This document shows, one piece after another, positions 12,230-24,663 of a DNA stretch of 64,000 nucleotides (position 1 is the first letter of the stretch; the number at the start of each line of letters is the position of its first letter). The notes beneath the pieces were generated by a model, which was given only the letters and a program-made list of their open reading frames with translations, was not told the DNA's origin and searched no databases. This DNA is from Coptis chinensis. Lineage: Eukaryota; Streptophyta; Magnoliopsida; Ranunculales; Ranunculaceae. The DNA lies in NCBI GenBank assembly GCA_015680905.1, contig JADFTS010000035.1, positions 1 through 64,000 of the forward strand. The letters are read 5' to 3'. The translations under genes and the position numbers were made by a program.

Positions 12230-15200
12230 GAATTCTTTGTCCTAAAAATTATACTTGAGATTCCATATAAAAAAAGCAACACAAAAATCGTTGATACAGC
12301 ACATGTGTTGTAAATACACCAGTTTGCTAAAAAAAATATGAAAAAAGAGAACTGAATTTTAATATATTTTAGATTGCGTAGATTTGTTTTCAGAAACTTG
12401 TGGATCTTTTTAGAAGCTTGTATTGTTTTTCGGAAATCTCCACATTTCGACTTGAGGCTTGTAATTTTTCAGGTTAGTTATATTCAACAATTTGCTCACC
12501 TTAACGATCCTTGATGAAGAATATTGGTTGCTTATATTTCCCATTGAATTATTTTTTTTCCATTGTTGAAGCAAAGACAACAAACAACTTATCTCTTATC
12601 TTGCCCAATTTGACTTTCACTTTTTGACAACATGTTTGTTAGTTTCTGCATGTGTGCCTGGAATTGGTTATTATTTTGCCTTTATGTCTTAAAAATTATT
12701 TTGTTATTCAATATTAGAAAAGCCACAAAAACCGTTGATACAAACATGTGTGTTTATAATACACCCATTTGCAGATGAAATTGGAAAAAAAAAATGAATA
12801 CTTTGTCCTAAAAAATTTGACTTGAGATTCCATATTAAAAAAGCCAAACAAAATCGTTGATACAACACATGTGTTGTAAATACACCAGCTTTGCTAAAAA
12901 AAAAAATAGGGAAAAAAGAGAACTGAATTTTAATATATTTTAGGTTGCGTAGATATGTTTTTAGAAACTTGTGGATCTTTTTAGAAGCATGTATTTCTTT
13001 TCAGAAATCTACACATTTGGACTTGAGGCTTGTATTTTTCAAGGTTAGTTATATACAAGAATTTGCTAATGTTAACGATCCTTGATGAAGAATATTGGTT
13101 GCTTATATTTCCCTTTGAATTATTTTTCTTCCATTGTTGAGCAGTACAAACGCAACTTATCTCTTATCTTGCCCAATATGACTTTCACCTTTTTGAGTAC
13201 ATGTTTGTTAGTTTCTGCATGTGTGCCTGGAATTTGAAATTGTTTCACCTTTATGTCTTAAAAATTATTCTTGAGATTCAATATTAGAAAAGCCACACAA
13301 AAACCGTTGCTATTTTTGTTTTCAAAAACCGTTCATACAACATGTGTGTTATAATACACCAATTTGTAGCCGAAACTGAAAAAAAAATAAATAAATAAAT
13401 AAATAAATAAAAACGAATTCTTTGTCCTAAAAATTATACTTGAGATTCCATATTAAAAAAGCAACACAAAAATCGTTGATGCAACACATTTGTTGTAAAT
13501 ACACCAGTTTCTAAAAAAAATGGGAAAAAAGAGAACTAAATTTTAATATATTTTAGGTTGCGTAGATTTGTTTTTAGAAACTTGTGGATCTTTTCAGAAG
13601 CTTGAATTGCTTTTTAGAAATCTACACATTTGGACTTGAGGCTTGTAATTTTCAAGGTTAGTTATATACAAGAATTTGCTCACATTAACGGTCCTTGATG
13701 AAGAATATTGGTTGCTTATATTTCCCTTTGAATTATTTTTCTTCCATTGTTGAGCAGTACAACAACAACAACTTATCTCTTATCTTGCCCAATATGACTT
13801 TCACCTTTTTTAGTACATCTTTGTTAGTTTCTGCATGTGTGCTTAGAATTGGTGATTGTTTCACCTTTATGTCTTAAAAATTATTCTTGACATTCAATAT
13901 TAGAAAAGCCACACAAATACCATTGATACTTTTTTTTTTTTTCCCAAAGACGAAACCGTTGATACAACAAGTGTGTTATAATACACAAAAATTTGCAGGA
14001 AATTGAAAAAAAAAAAAAAACGAATGCTTTTTCTTAAAAATTATACTTGAGGTTCCATATTATAAAAGCCAATCTACATTTTGGAAAAACGCTTGATACA
14101 AACATATGTGTTGTAAATACACCAATTTGCTAAAAAAAAATGGGAAAAAAGAGAACTGAATTTTAATATATTTTAGGTTGCGTAGATTAGTTTTCAGAAA
14201 CTTGTGGAACTTTTTAGAAGCTTGTATTGCTTTTCAGAAATCTCTCCATTTGGACTTGACGCTTGTAATTTTCCAGGTTAGTTATATACAAGAATTTGCT
14301 CAAGTTAACGGTCCTTGATGAAGAATATTGGTTGCTTATATTTTCCTTTGAATTATTTTTCTTCCATTGTTGAGCAGTACAACCACAACTTATCTCTTAT
14401 CTTTCCGAATCTGACTTTCACCTTTTTAGTACATATTTGTTAGTTTCTGCATGTGTGCCTAGAATTGGTGATTGTTTCACGTTTATATCTTAAAAATTAT
14501 TCTTGAGATTCAATATTAGAAAAGCCACACAAAAACCGTTATTCTTTTTTTTTTCTTTCAAAATCCGTTGATACAACATGTGTGTTATAATACACCAATT
14601 TGCAAACAAACTTAAAAAAAAAAAAAAAAAAAATTCTTTGTCCTAAAAAAAAATTCCATATTAAAAAAGCCACACAAAAATCGTTGATACAGCACATGTG
14701 TTGTAAATACACCAGTTTGCTAAAAAAAATTGGAAAAAAGATAACTAAATTTTAATATATTTTAGGTTGCGTAAATTTGTTTTCAGAAACTTGGGGATCT
14801 TTTTTAAAAGCTTGTTTTGTTTTCAAAAATCTCCCATTTGGACTTGAGGCTTGTAATTTTTCGGGTTAGTTATATACAACAATTTGCTCATGTTAACGAC
14901 CCTTGATGAAGAATATTGGTTGCTTATATTTCCCTTTGAATTATTTTTCTTCCATTGTTGAAAGCAAAAACAACAACAACTTATCTCTTATCTTGCCCTA
15001 ACTGACTTTCACCTTTTTGAACATGTTTGTTAGTTTTTGCATGTGTGCCGGAATTTGTTATTATTTCACCTTTATGTCTTAAAAATTATTTTTGGGATTC
15101 AATATTATTAGAAAAACCATTGCTTTTTTTCTTTTTTTTTTTTTTTTTTTCAAAAACCGTTGATACAGCATGTGTGTTATAATACACCCATTTGCAGATG

Positions 15201-18200
15201 AAACTGGAAAAAAAAATATGAATTCTTTGTCCTAAAAATTATACTTGAGATTCCATATTAAAAAGCCACACAAAAATCGTTGATTCAGCACATGTGTTGT
15301 AAATACACCAGTTTGTAAAAAAAATGGGAAAAAAGAGAACTGAATTTTAATATATTTTAGGTTGCGTAGATTTGTTTTCAGAAACTTGTGGATCTTTCTA
15401 GAAGCTTGTATTGTTTTTCAGAAATCTCTCCATTTGGACTTAAGGCTTGTAATTTTCCAGGTTAGTTATATACAAGAATTTGCTCACGTTAACGGTCCTT
15501 GATGAAGAATATTGGTTGCTTATATTTCCCTTTGAATTATTTTTCTTCCATTGTTGAGCAGTACAATAGCAACTTATCTATTATCTTGCCCAATCTGACT
15601 TTCACCTTTTTGAGTACATGTTTGTTAGTTTCTGCATGTGTGCCTGGAATTTATGATTGTTTCACCTTTATGTCTTAAAAATTATTCTTGAGATTCAATA
15701 GTAGAAAAGCCACACAAAAACCGATACTTTTTGATATTTTTTTTTTTCAAAAACCGTTGATACAACATGTGTGTTATAATACACCAATTTGTAGAGGGAA
15801 AAAAAAAAATAAAAAAAAATATATATATAAAAAAAAAAAAAATTCTTTGTCCTAAAAATTATACTTGAGATTCCATATTAAAAAAGCCACACAAAAATCG
15901 TTGATATAGCACATTTGTTGTAAATACACCTTTTTGCTAAAAAAATTGGGAAAAAAGAGAATTCAATTTTAATATATTTTAGGTTGCGTAGATTTGTTTT
16001 CAGAAACTTGTGGATCTTTTTAGAAGTTTGTATTGCTTTTCAGAAATCTACACATTTGGACTTGAGGCTTGTAATTTTCAAGGTTTGTTATATACAAGAA
16101 TTTGCTCAAGTTAACGGTCCTTGATGAAGAATATTGGTTGCTTATATTTCCCTTTGAATTATTTTTCATCCATTGTTGAGCAGTACAACAACAACTTATC
16201 TCTTATCTTGCCCAATCTGACTTTCACCTTTTTGTGTACATGTTTGTTAGTTTCTGCCTGTGTGCCTAAAATTGTGGATTGTTTCACCTTTATTTCTTAA
16301 AAATTATTCTTGAGATTCAATATTAGAAAAGCCACACAAAAACCGTTGATATAGCATGTGTTTTATAATACACCAATTTGTAGATGAAATTGGAAAAAAA
16401 AAATTACGAATTCTTTGTCCTAAAATTTATACTTGAGATTCCATATTAAAAATGCCACACAAAAATCGTTGATACAACACAGGTGTTGTAAATACACCAA
16501 TTTGCTAAAAAAAATGGGAAAAAATAGAACTAAATTTTAATATATTTTAGGTTATGTAGATTTGTTTTCAGAAACTTGTTGATCTTTTTAGAAGCTTCTA
16601 TTGATTTTCAGAAATCTACACATTTGGACTTGAGGCTTGTAATTGCTTTTGCAGAAACTTTTGATCTTTTTAGAAGCTTCTATTTTGCACCAGGTTAAAA
16701 AAAAAATGGGAAAAAAAAAATAAAACTTAATTTTAATATATTTTAGGTTCGTAGATTTGTTTTCAAAAACTTGTAGATCTTTTTTTAAAAGCTTGTATTG
16801 CTTTCAGAAATCTCTCCATCTGGACTTGAGGCTTGTAAGTTTCCATGTTAGTTATATACAAAAAATTGCTTTAAAACAAGTCCTTGATGAAGAATATTGG
16901 TTGCTTATATTTCCCTTTAAATTATTTTTCTTCCATTGTTGAAAGCAAAGACAAATGCAACTTATCTCTTATCTTTCCCAATCTGACTTTCACCATTTTG
17001 AGTACATGTTTGTTTGTTTCTGCATGTTTGCCTGGAATTTGTGATTGTTCACCTTTATGTCTTAAAATTTATTCTTGAGATTCATTATTATAAAAGCCAC
17101 ACAAAAACCGTCGATATTGTTTTTAAAAAAAACAATAGATACAACATGTGTGTTATAATACACCAATTTGCAAAAAGCGAAAAAAAAAAAAAAAAAAAAA
17201 AATTCTTTGTCCTAAAAATTACACTTGGGGTTCCATATTAAAAAAGCCACATAAAAAACGTTGATACATCACATGTGTTGTAAATACACCAATTTGCTAG
17301 AAAAAATGGGAAAAAAGATAACTGAATTTTAATATATTTTAGGTTGCGTAGATTAGTTTTCAGAAACTTGTAGATATTTTTAGAAGCTTGTATTGCTTTT
17401 CAGAAATCTCTCCATTTGGATTTGAGGCTTGTAATTTTCTAGGTTAGTTATATACAAGAATTTGCTCACGTTAACGGTCCTTGATGAAGAATATTGGTTG
17501 CTTATATTTTCCTTTGAATTATTTTTCTTCCATTGTTGAGCAGTACAACAACAACTTATCTCTTATCTTTCCCAATCTGACTTTTAGCTTTTTGAGTGCA
17601 TGTTTGTTAGTTTCTGCATGTGTGCATGGAATTGGTTATTATTTCACTCTTATGTCTTAAAAATTATTCTTGAGATTCAATATTAGAAAAGCCACACAAA
17701 AACCATTGATACTTTTTCTTTCTTTTTTTTCCAAAAACCGTTGATAAAACATGTTTGAAATTGGAAAAAAAAATAATACACCTAAAAATTTACTTGAGAT
17801 TCCATGATTAAAAAAAAATAAATAAAAAAAAAAAAAAAAAAAAAAAAGAGAACTTAATTTTAATATATTTTAGGTTGCATAATTTGTTTTCAAAACTTGA
17901 GTTTTTTAGAAACTAAACATTTGGACTTGAGCCTTTAATTTTTCAAGGTTAGTTATATACAAGAATTTGCTCACTTTAACGGTCCTTAATGATGAAGAAT
18001 ATTAGGCTTTATATTTCCTTTGAATTATTTTTCTTCCATTGTTGAAAGCAAGACAAATGCAACTTATCTCTTATCTTCCCAATCTGACTTTCACCTTATT
18101 GAGTACATGTTTCTTAGTTTCTACATGTTTACCTGGAATTGGTGATTATTTCACTTTTATGTCTTAAAAATTATTCTTGAGATTCAATATTAGAAAAGCC

Positions 18201-18264
18201 ACACAAAAAAAACCCAAATACAACATGTGTGTTTAATACACCAATTTGCAAATTGGAAATTGAA

Positions 18265-18268
<4 letters not shown>

Positions 18269-18296
<28 letters not shown>
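18269..18296. repeat. (AT)n microsatellite within the satellite
   Basis: About fourteen AT dinucleotides replace the usual A-tract of this monomer. Confidence 0.9.
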
Positions 18297-18299
<3 letters not shown>

Positions 18300-19194
18300 T
18301 TCTTTGAATTCTTTAAAAATTTACCGGGATTCCATATTAAAAAAAAGCCATACAAAAATCATTTATACAAAGACATGTGTTGTAAAATACACTTATTTTG
18401 CTAAAAAATGGGAAAAAAAATAACAGAATTTTAATATATTTTAGGTTGCGTAGATTTGTTTTCAGAAACTTGTAGATTTTTTTAGAAGCTTGTATTGCTT
18501 TTCCAATTGACTTGAGGCTTGTAATTTTCTAGGTTAGTTAGTTTATATACAAGAATTTGCTCACGTTAAAGGTCCTTGATGAAGAATATTGGTTGCTATA
18601 TTTTCCTTTGAATTATTTTTCTTCCATTGTTGAGCATTTACAACAACAACTTATCTCTTCAATCGACTTTTATCTTTTTGAGTGCATGTTTGTTAGTTTC
18701 TGCATGTGTGCATGGAATTGGTGATTATTTCACCTTTATGTCTTAAAAATTATTCTTGAGATTCAATATTAGAAAAGCCACACAAAACCATTGATTTCCA
18801 AAATGTTGATAAAACATGTGTTTTATAATACACCAATTTGTAGATGAAAATTGAAAAAAAAATTTTTGAATTCATTGTCCTAAAAATAATACTTGAGATT
18901 CCATATTAAAAATTTAATCTTGTTTTAACATATATTGATAAATAGCACCAGATTTGATGAAAAAAATCTAAAAAAAAAGAAGAATATTTAATATATTTTG
19001 AATAACCATCGAAAAGAATCTTGTTAAAAAGATCCTTGTATTGCTTTTCAAAATACGTAAAGCCTCTCCATTTGGATTAGAATCTGAAAAGGCTTGTAAA
19101 TAGGGTTAGTTATATACAAAAATTTGATCAACTCAAAAATAAACCGGCTTCTTGACCCAATTAATCAATTGGGCTGGGATAATGGTCATTTGGA

Positions 19195-20141
19195 CACTTC
19201 TTATTTACATCAATTAAAATCAACACCTTTTATTGAACTTCGACCATCCTTCTTAGGTACTACCACTATATTTGCTACCCATTCAGAATGATCAACTTCT
19301 TTAATGATGCCATTATCTAACATTTTTGTATCTTTGCTCTTGCTTCGCTTCTTCACATGGTCTCACCTTTCTATGCTTTTGATGCTTTGTCTTTGCATCT
19401 TCTTCCATATTTAACTTGTGCAAACATATTTCGGATCGATCTTGGTGAGATCGACATCGACTCACTATGCAAAAACTTCTTGATTCTCTTCCAAAAACAC
19501 TACCAACTCTTTTCTTATATCCACCGCCATTTATGTGCTTATGAACGTATAATGCTCCTCTTCTCTTTTACCGATATTAACCTTGTCCACCATTTCTATT
19601 GTTTTCCTTTCCCATGGTGGCTCCTCATGCTTATTCATCTCCTGAGTGAACTTTACCTGCTCCTGTATCTGTATGTTGGTATCGGCAGGTAAAGTTTGTT
19701 GTAACTGCTAAGCAGAGTTTTCCAAGACGCCCCCGGTATCTTGGCTTTTCCCCTTCATCATTCCCTTTACCGTAACGAAATTACACTTTTCTGATTCTGA
19801 TTGATCTCCCCTTATCTCGTGCAATCCATATACAGTTGGGAATCTGAGTACTTGATAAAATGTACTGGGTACAGCCCGCATTTTATGTATCCATTTCCTC
19901 CCCAGTATCGCATTGTGATTAGATTGGTGCTTGATGACCACGAATTTCGTCATCACCGTTTAAGGCCCAGCTCGAACTGGTAATTTTATCTCCCCAGTAG
20001 GTTTGGTAGAAGTTCCATTAAAACCATATAAATTGAACTTTGGTGGTTTCAAATGCGTCTCATCGAGACCAACTCCTTTGAATGCTTTCCAAAATAAAAT
20101 ATTAACTGAACTTCCACAATCTACCAATATCTTTTGTACAT
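19195..20141 (-). pseudogene. Ty3/gypsy pol relic: protease end and RT start
   Basis: Seen on the minus strand: ILVDCGSSVNILFWKAF (an aspartic-protease active-site segment with D-C-G where D-S-G or D-T-G is usual), then KFNLYGFNGTSTKPTGEIKL, TKFVVIKHQSNHNAILGRKW, MRAVPSTFYQVLRFPT and GLHEIRGDQ. A linker follows with MAVDIRKELVVFLEENQEVF, then GIIKEVDHSEWVANIVVV-KKDG, the first RT block. Known: this order (protease, tether, RT) is that of plant Ty3/gypsy polyproteins, which are cleaved in virus-like particles. The 5' side is cut off at 20142 by an LTR, and the 3' side stops before the RT catalytic motif. Stops and frame changes are frequent, so it is not functional. Confidence 0.85.
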
Positions 20142-21639
20142 TGATAAGAGTAAAAAGATAGTTTTACCTATGAATAAATGATTAAACTCAAACGCAAGTA
20201 AAACTAAAACTATACTTGGGACTAGACTATTTATCAAAGATTTCTACTCTCGAGTCTATAACAATATAGTGGGAATAGAAGATTCGTTCCACTCCTAGTT
20301 CTTTAGAATTCACATTTCCTAAGATTATTAATCCTACCAAAGTCAATGAGAATTTTACGAAACTATACTACGATGGCAATTCAAATACTAAAATACTAAC
20401 TATAATAATTCAACTACGGAAATATTAAATTGTTACTATGATAAGGAATTAGGGAGGATTGATTCCACCTTAACTCGACTTAATTTACTAACGAAGAATC
20501 GTCGTAATCCGAATTGAATTGCTTTCACATAACAATTGGTTCTTCCTAATCCCTAGTTGTTCATGGTAATCTCTACCAACTAACATCTAGCATGTGAAAC
20601 AATCAAACCCATTCTCATGGTGAACTAATCGTTTTTTAGAATGGAATGGAAATTCACGACTATTCTACACAAACACAAATCAAGCTTCATCAAGGCTTCT
20701 TCAACCCCCTCTAATGGAGGTTTAACCTAGAATCATTAAGCTATCATTTCTATATGAATTTAAGCAGGACATGGTATAAAGATTCTAACTTTGCTTATTT
20801 GAATTCAAAAGGAAACTACTCATGCAAGATTTGGTTGAAACTAATAATGATAAATAACTAAATCTATGAATTGAAACTAAATAATTGATGGAAATTGAAA
20901 CTAAATTATGAAGAACTAATTAACTTTATTGATCTAATGAAATAGCAATAATAATAATTCAATAACTAAATTAAAACAAGATAATAAAAACTAATTAATT
21001 AATGGATTCTAAAAACTATATCTAAAACATTCTCTAATGGCTACTTGCTACCTAAACTAATTATCTCTTTAAGAGTTAAGTCTTGTATGTTGAAATGGAG
21101 GAGACCAGATCCACATTTTCGTGCATGGGCTGAGGAGCCATGTTTTAGGCCGGAAAATCGAGCCCAAAGCCCAATTTCTTCAGTCCACAGAGCCCTTTTC
21201 AGCTGGATTTGACTTCAATAGACTTTTGTCCACTTTGGCTCCTCTGATTGGGTGAAGGCTTAGACCATTGGAAAGCTCTTTCCAAGTCGGTCATTTTGAC
21301 ATAAGGTAGGCCCAATTCCGAGGCCTGAGTCCAAAGCTATAGTCTTCGAAAGTTCTGCTGACTTTGTGTACTATTTCTGCCCGCATTGACTTTGACTTTT
21401 CAGCTTTTGACCGGTTTTTACAAAGGCTTTTTCTCCTTGAATCTTGGCCTTTAATCCTAGAACTTCTTAGGAACCAATCCTTGCTCCTTTATCTCGCCAA
21501 AGTGGCACATTTCTGCACATAATTGACTTCAATGCCTGAAATACATAAAACCATGTAATCAGCATTAACTCTTATTTATTACTCGCATAATTGGTCTAAA
21601 AGTATTATTGTTAAAACTACAGTTTTTAGGCTCTTATCA
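20142..21639 (-). mobile_element. LTR (1,498 bp) of a minus-strand Ty3/gypsy-type element
   Basis: Seen: on the minus strand the segment begins TGATAAGAGCC and ends CTCTTATCA, giving TG...CA ends and a 9-bp terminal inverted repeat. Immediately upstream in that strand (21640 onward) is a purine-rich stretch reading GATGTTTGGGAGTGGTT, preceded by TTGCTTGAGGACAA. Known: a TTGCTTGAGGACAA-like segment followed by a G-rich polypurine tract and TGATAAG is typical of the 3' LTR junction of plant Athila/Tat-group gypsy elements. No second LTR copy is in the window and no matching 5-bp duplication could be paired, so this is a 3' LTR of a broken element that abuts or interrupts the protease relic at 20141. 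Confidence 0.72.
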
Positions 21640-22726
21640 AACCACTCCCAAACATCATTTTGTTTGTCCTCAAGCAAATATGAGAAATTAATGTTCTCAG
21701 CTTTCTAAATCACTTCTTTTCCAACAGTATAGTTACAACTTATTAACTATTTAAATTTTCGGTGCTTGCCTCCTCTTTGTACAAATTTACGTCCAGACAA
21801 CCATTCACGTCTAAGCTTTTTTGCTTTAGAGGACTAGAGATAAACAGAGCCTCTTTGATCTATATAACCATTGCATTTTATATTATTTAAATCATAACAG
21901 TGTATTGTTAACATTTATGATTTATGTAATTCTGCTCAACAACATGCATTAGTATCTCAACAAATTATATTAACAAGTAATGCTAGAATACCTAACAATT
22001 CATTCACCGTCAACTCACTGGTCCGGAAACAAACAGAAAAAAGAAGCAAGGGATTACTTGTATTTGGCTAGCGGCCATTAAATCACCAAAGAACTCCCCC
22101 GCCAATAACGCCCATCGGGACAGTTAATCACATTTTTTCTCTCTCTATTTCTATTTTCTGCAACAAGAATAGGGTTTCCCTTTCTCAAAACTCAAATCTA
22201 TTCAAATTTTGAGTTAAGCGGGTATAAACTTTGGCTTCACTTCAATTTTTAAATTTAACTTTGGCTTCACTCAAATCTCGGCCTACTTCCCCCTCTTTGA
22301 TATCTAGCGGGATGACTTCAACTTTGGGTTTTTAAAATCCCTCTTTCAAATTTTTAAATTTTTAAACTTTGGGTTCACTCAAATCTCGGCCTACTTCCCC
22401 CTCTTTCATATCTAGCTGGATGACTTCAACTTTGGGTTTTTAAAATCCCTCTTTCAAATTTTTAAATTTTTAAACTTTGGGTTCAATCAAATCTCGGGGC
22501 GGGATGACTTAAATTTTTAAATTTTTAGCAACTAATAGAGCGGGAACTAGCCCGAGAGACCTCAATTTTTTTCATACACACTGTGCCCGAAATTTCAAAT
22601 TCCAACCCATTCCACGGTTTCACAAAATCTCAGTAATCCGACCCTCATTATCTCGTGCTTGTTATAGGAGAATTGTTTTTCAAGTGTCCATCCATAATTC
22701 CATTATGGCTTTGGTTATCTAGCATG
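21640..22726 (-). mobile_element. Non-coding internal remnant next to the LTR
   Basis: The stretch behind the polypurine tract has no gag or pol similarity that I can read. It contains C-rich and CT-rich blocks (22090-22200) and the 108-bp tandem repeat annotated separately. Inference: the 3' untranslated interior of the same retroelement. The outer limit is uncertain. Confidence 0.4.
22200..22530. repeat. 108-bp tandem repeat, about 2.5 copies
   Basis: CTCGGCCTACTTCCCCCTCT begins at 22277 and 22385, and a partial third copy starts CTCGG at 22493, giving a period of 108 bp twice. Each unit also holds repeated AATTTTTAAATTTTTAA and CTTTGGGTT words. Confidence 0.85.
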
Positions 22727-22734
22727 CATGTAAC

Positions 22735-22873
22735 TACTATTCTAAAAATCGCTCTAGGCGCTGCCCAACCTACTCGCCTAGGCCCAAGTCGTTTAAAAAA
22801 TCGGTGGACCGACTAAGCAGGTCTAGGCGGACTGATTAGGCAGGCTAGGCGGCTTCTAGGCGGTCCGGTCAAG

Positions 22874-22904
<31 letters not shown>

Positions 22905-23241
22905 GATTAAATGTCCAAAAATAAAGGCTCGTGTAGGCTTAAGATTTGAATGAGTTTAAAAGACTTAAATCTAATGTAAATTATATGGCACTATAATAGA
23001 GAGTATATTTTTATATAAAGTCTATATTTATCAACTATTATGCATTTTTGTAATAAGTATCTTTGTTCGTGTTCGATTATTTTTTGAGTTATGGTAAATG
23101 ATTTTCTTCATTTCTTGTAGTATGTGTGTATTATTATATATATTAGGGAAAAAACTGCCTACCGCCTAGCCCATCTAGGCACTGCCTAGAAAGCCTAGGC
23201 ACTAGGCCCTCTCCCACCGCCTAGTGTTTTTTAGAACACTA
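22735..23241. mobile_element. hAT-like MITE, 507 bp
   Basis: Seen: the left end TACTATTCTAAAA and the reverse complement of the right end TAGTGTTCTAAAA form an inverted repeat. The repeat continues inward as A-rich sequence leading to CTAGGCG words on both sides. The flanks are CATGTAAC (22727-22734) and CATATAAC (23242-23249), matching at 7 of 8 bases. The interior has many CCTAGGC or GCCTAGG words, a run of about 30 T, and no coding capacity. Known: 8-bp duplications suggest the hAT superfamily. Confidence 0.72.
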
Positions 23242-23249
23242 CATATAAC

Positions 23250-24044
23250 TTGGATGTTCATCGCGTTTTGATTACCATTAAACATTATATATGCAAATAA
23301 GAACCCGTAAATAAATATGGTATTATTTTTATTGCCTAACATGTTTTAAATGAGATCACTAACTCTTTGATGTTGCCAGGGTTCAATCCCCATCGCTCTA
23401 GTTGGTATCATCACCCAAATATTTTACCAACTTTGCTAGTTCGCACCTGCGAGTATGTTATGATTGCATTGTTTCGATATGTAACTGCTCATTTTGGAAT
23501 TCATAAGAATAAAAATAACTTTGGGTAGAATATGTGTTTGCGATCACCTTCTGCACACATGTAATTGTCTTCTTTTAACAAAATTTCTAAATAGATAATA
23601 ACATTCTCAAATCGCAGTAACTCACAAACTCACTAATCGTTTATAAGTAGGAGACCCGGCCCATAACTATGTCAGCTTCAGCACAATAACATATTGCTGA
23701 GAATGAAGAATACGATCAATCAGTTTATACCTATAACATGTTATAATCTTCACAAGTACAAGTTAACGTTCGATCACATCGTGGGGACAAATTAAACTTG
23801 GATTGGACACTGTGGTTGCCAAAAAGGGGTTGCCTACTTTTTCAATCAATTATTTAACTACACTCTACATACTCGTGACGAATTATTACATGGCGTTTTA
23901 CATCTTACTTCGTCTCCTAACTCCTCACTCTAGGCATGATAGTGATTCGCTTCGCATGAATTGCACAGAGGTTTGTGTCCTCAAATATCCCGACCAAATA
24001 AGCCTCAGCAACCTCTTACAAAGCAGCAACATTCTTAAATACCC
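23250..24044. other. No gene recognised
   Basis: AT-rich unique sequence between the MITE and the segmental duplication. An open frame of about 100 codons from 23803 runs into the duplicated block. It resembles no family I know, and only its last quarter is shared with copy B. Confidence 0.4.
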
Positions 24045-24663
24045 GTTAAATCGCAACTCAGCTCACCCGTTATCGGAGAAAGAAACAACTCATTTCAGCA
24101 AATCAGATAGGCTATTCGTGTGAAAGGATAGCCGCCCATAGGGAAGGCTGCTCATAATATTCCATTGCCCAAGTAATATCCTTCACGGTTTGTCTATGTA
24201 ATGTATACCATACTTTCTTGGATAAGCAATCCGGTTTAATATGATTAGTTCAAAAGCGGTAGCAAAACAAAAGGGTTAGAATTCCTTCTTTATCGAGCCA
24301 CCACTATCTCACTGTTCACCTCAATCGTAGCCCAAGAGAGCTCATATCAAGGATAGGATCAACGCAAACTATCACCAGATATTTCCGCTGTCCTTTTCAA
24401 CAAATACAACCCAAGGAATAAGGTAAGCTAACCGCAAGCTTATTCTCTTTTACCTAGCCTAGAGCAATGTCGGCTGCAATCAAAGACCTGCTTTTTCTCG
24501 ATCTTATCTCTTGCTTTTATTCCTTTTGACTTCTATTCTATCTAGAAACTAAATGATGTATAAGTATCATAGCGCAAGCACCTGAAGCGATGGCTAAAAC
24601 TTTACCAATGTCATTATTTATTTGATTACTAGAGGAAGCGATGGCGCTACCTCGGCGCTCGAT

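Larger units (their letters stand above)
5913..19130. repeat. Tandem satellite: about 21 monomers of about 600 bp
   Basis: Seen: the anchor TCCTTGATGAAGAATATTGG (with small changes) recurs at 6366, 6971, 7581, 8182, 8782, 9404, 9814, 10721, 11296, 11894, 12508, 13079, 13692, 14312, 14900, 15496, 16118, 16881, 17478, 17992 and 18572. Most spacings are 570-622 bp. The exceptions at 410, 514, 763 and 907 mark deleted or rearranged monomers. Each monomer contains a T-tract, an A-tract and two related half-units, one with GAGATTCAATATTAG and one with GAGATTCCATATTAAA, each followed by GCCACACAAAAA and CGTTGATAC. The last monomer fades out over 18900-19130. All orientations are the same. Short open frames of 60-69 codons recur because the DNA recurs, and I do not regard them as genes. 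Confidence 0.93.

Noticed and set aside
5913-19130. Recurrent 60-69 codon frames (MMKNIGCLYFPLNYF type) in the satellite
   Set aside because: They recur with the monomer and are truncated or extended at random by homopolymer length. No start context or domain supports a gene.
19357-19692. 111-codon plus-strand open frame
   Set aside because: It is antisense to the gypsy linker region, which reads as meaningful polyprotein on the minus strand.
23375-23392. GGTTCAATCCC resembling a pol III B box (tRNA or SINE)
   Set aside because: No acceptable A box at the right distance, no cloverleaf and no SINE tail.
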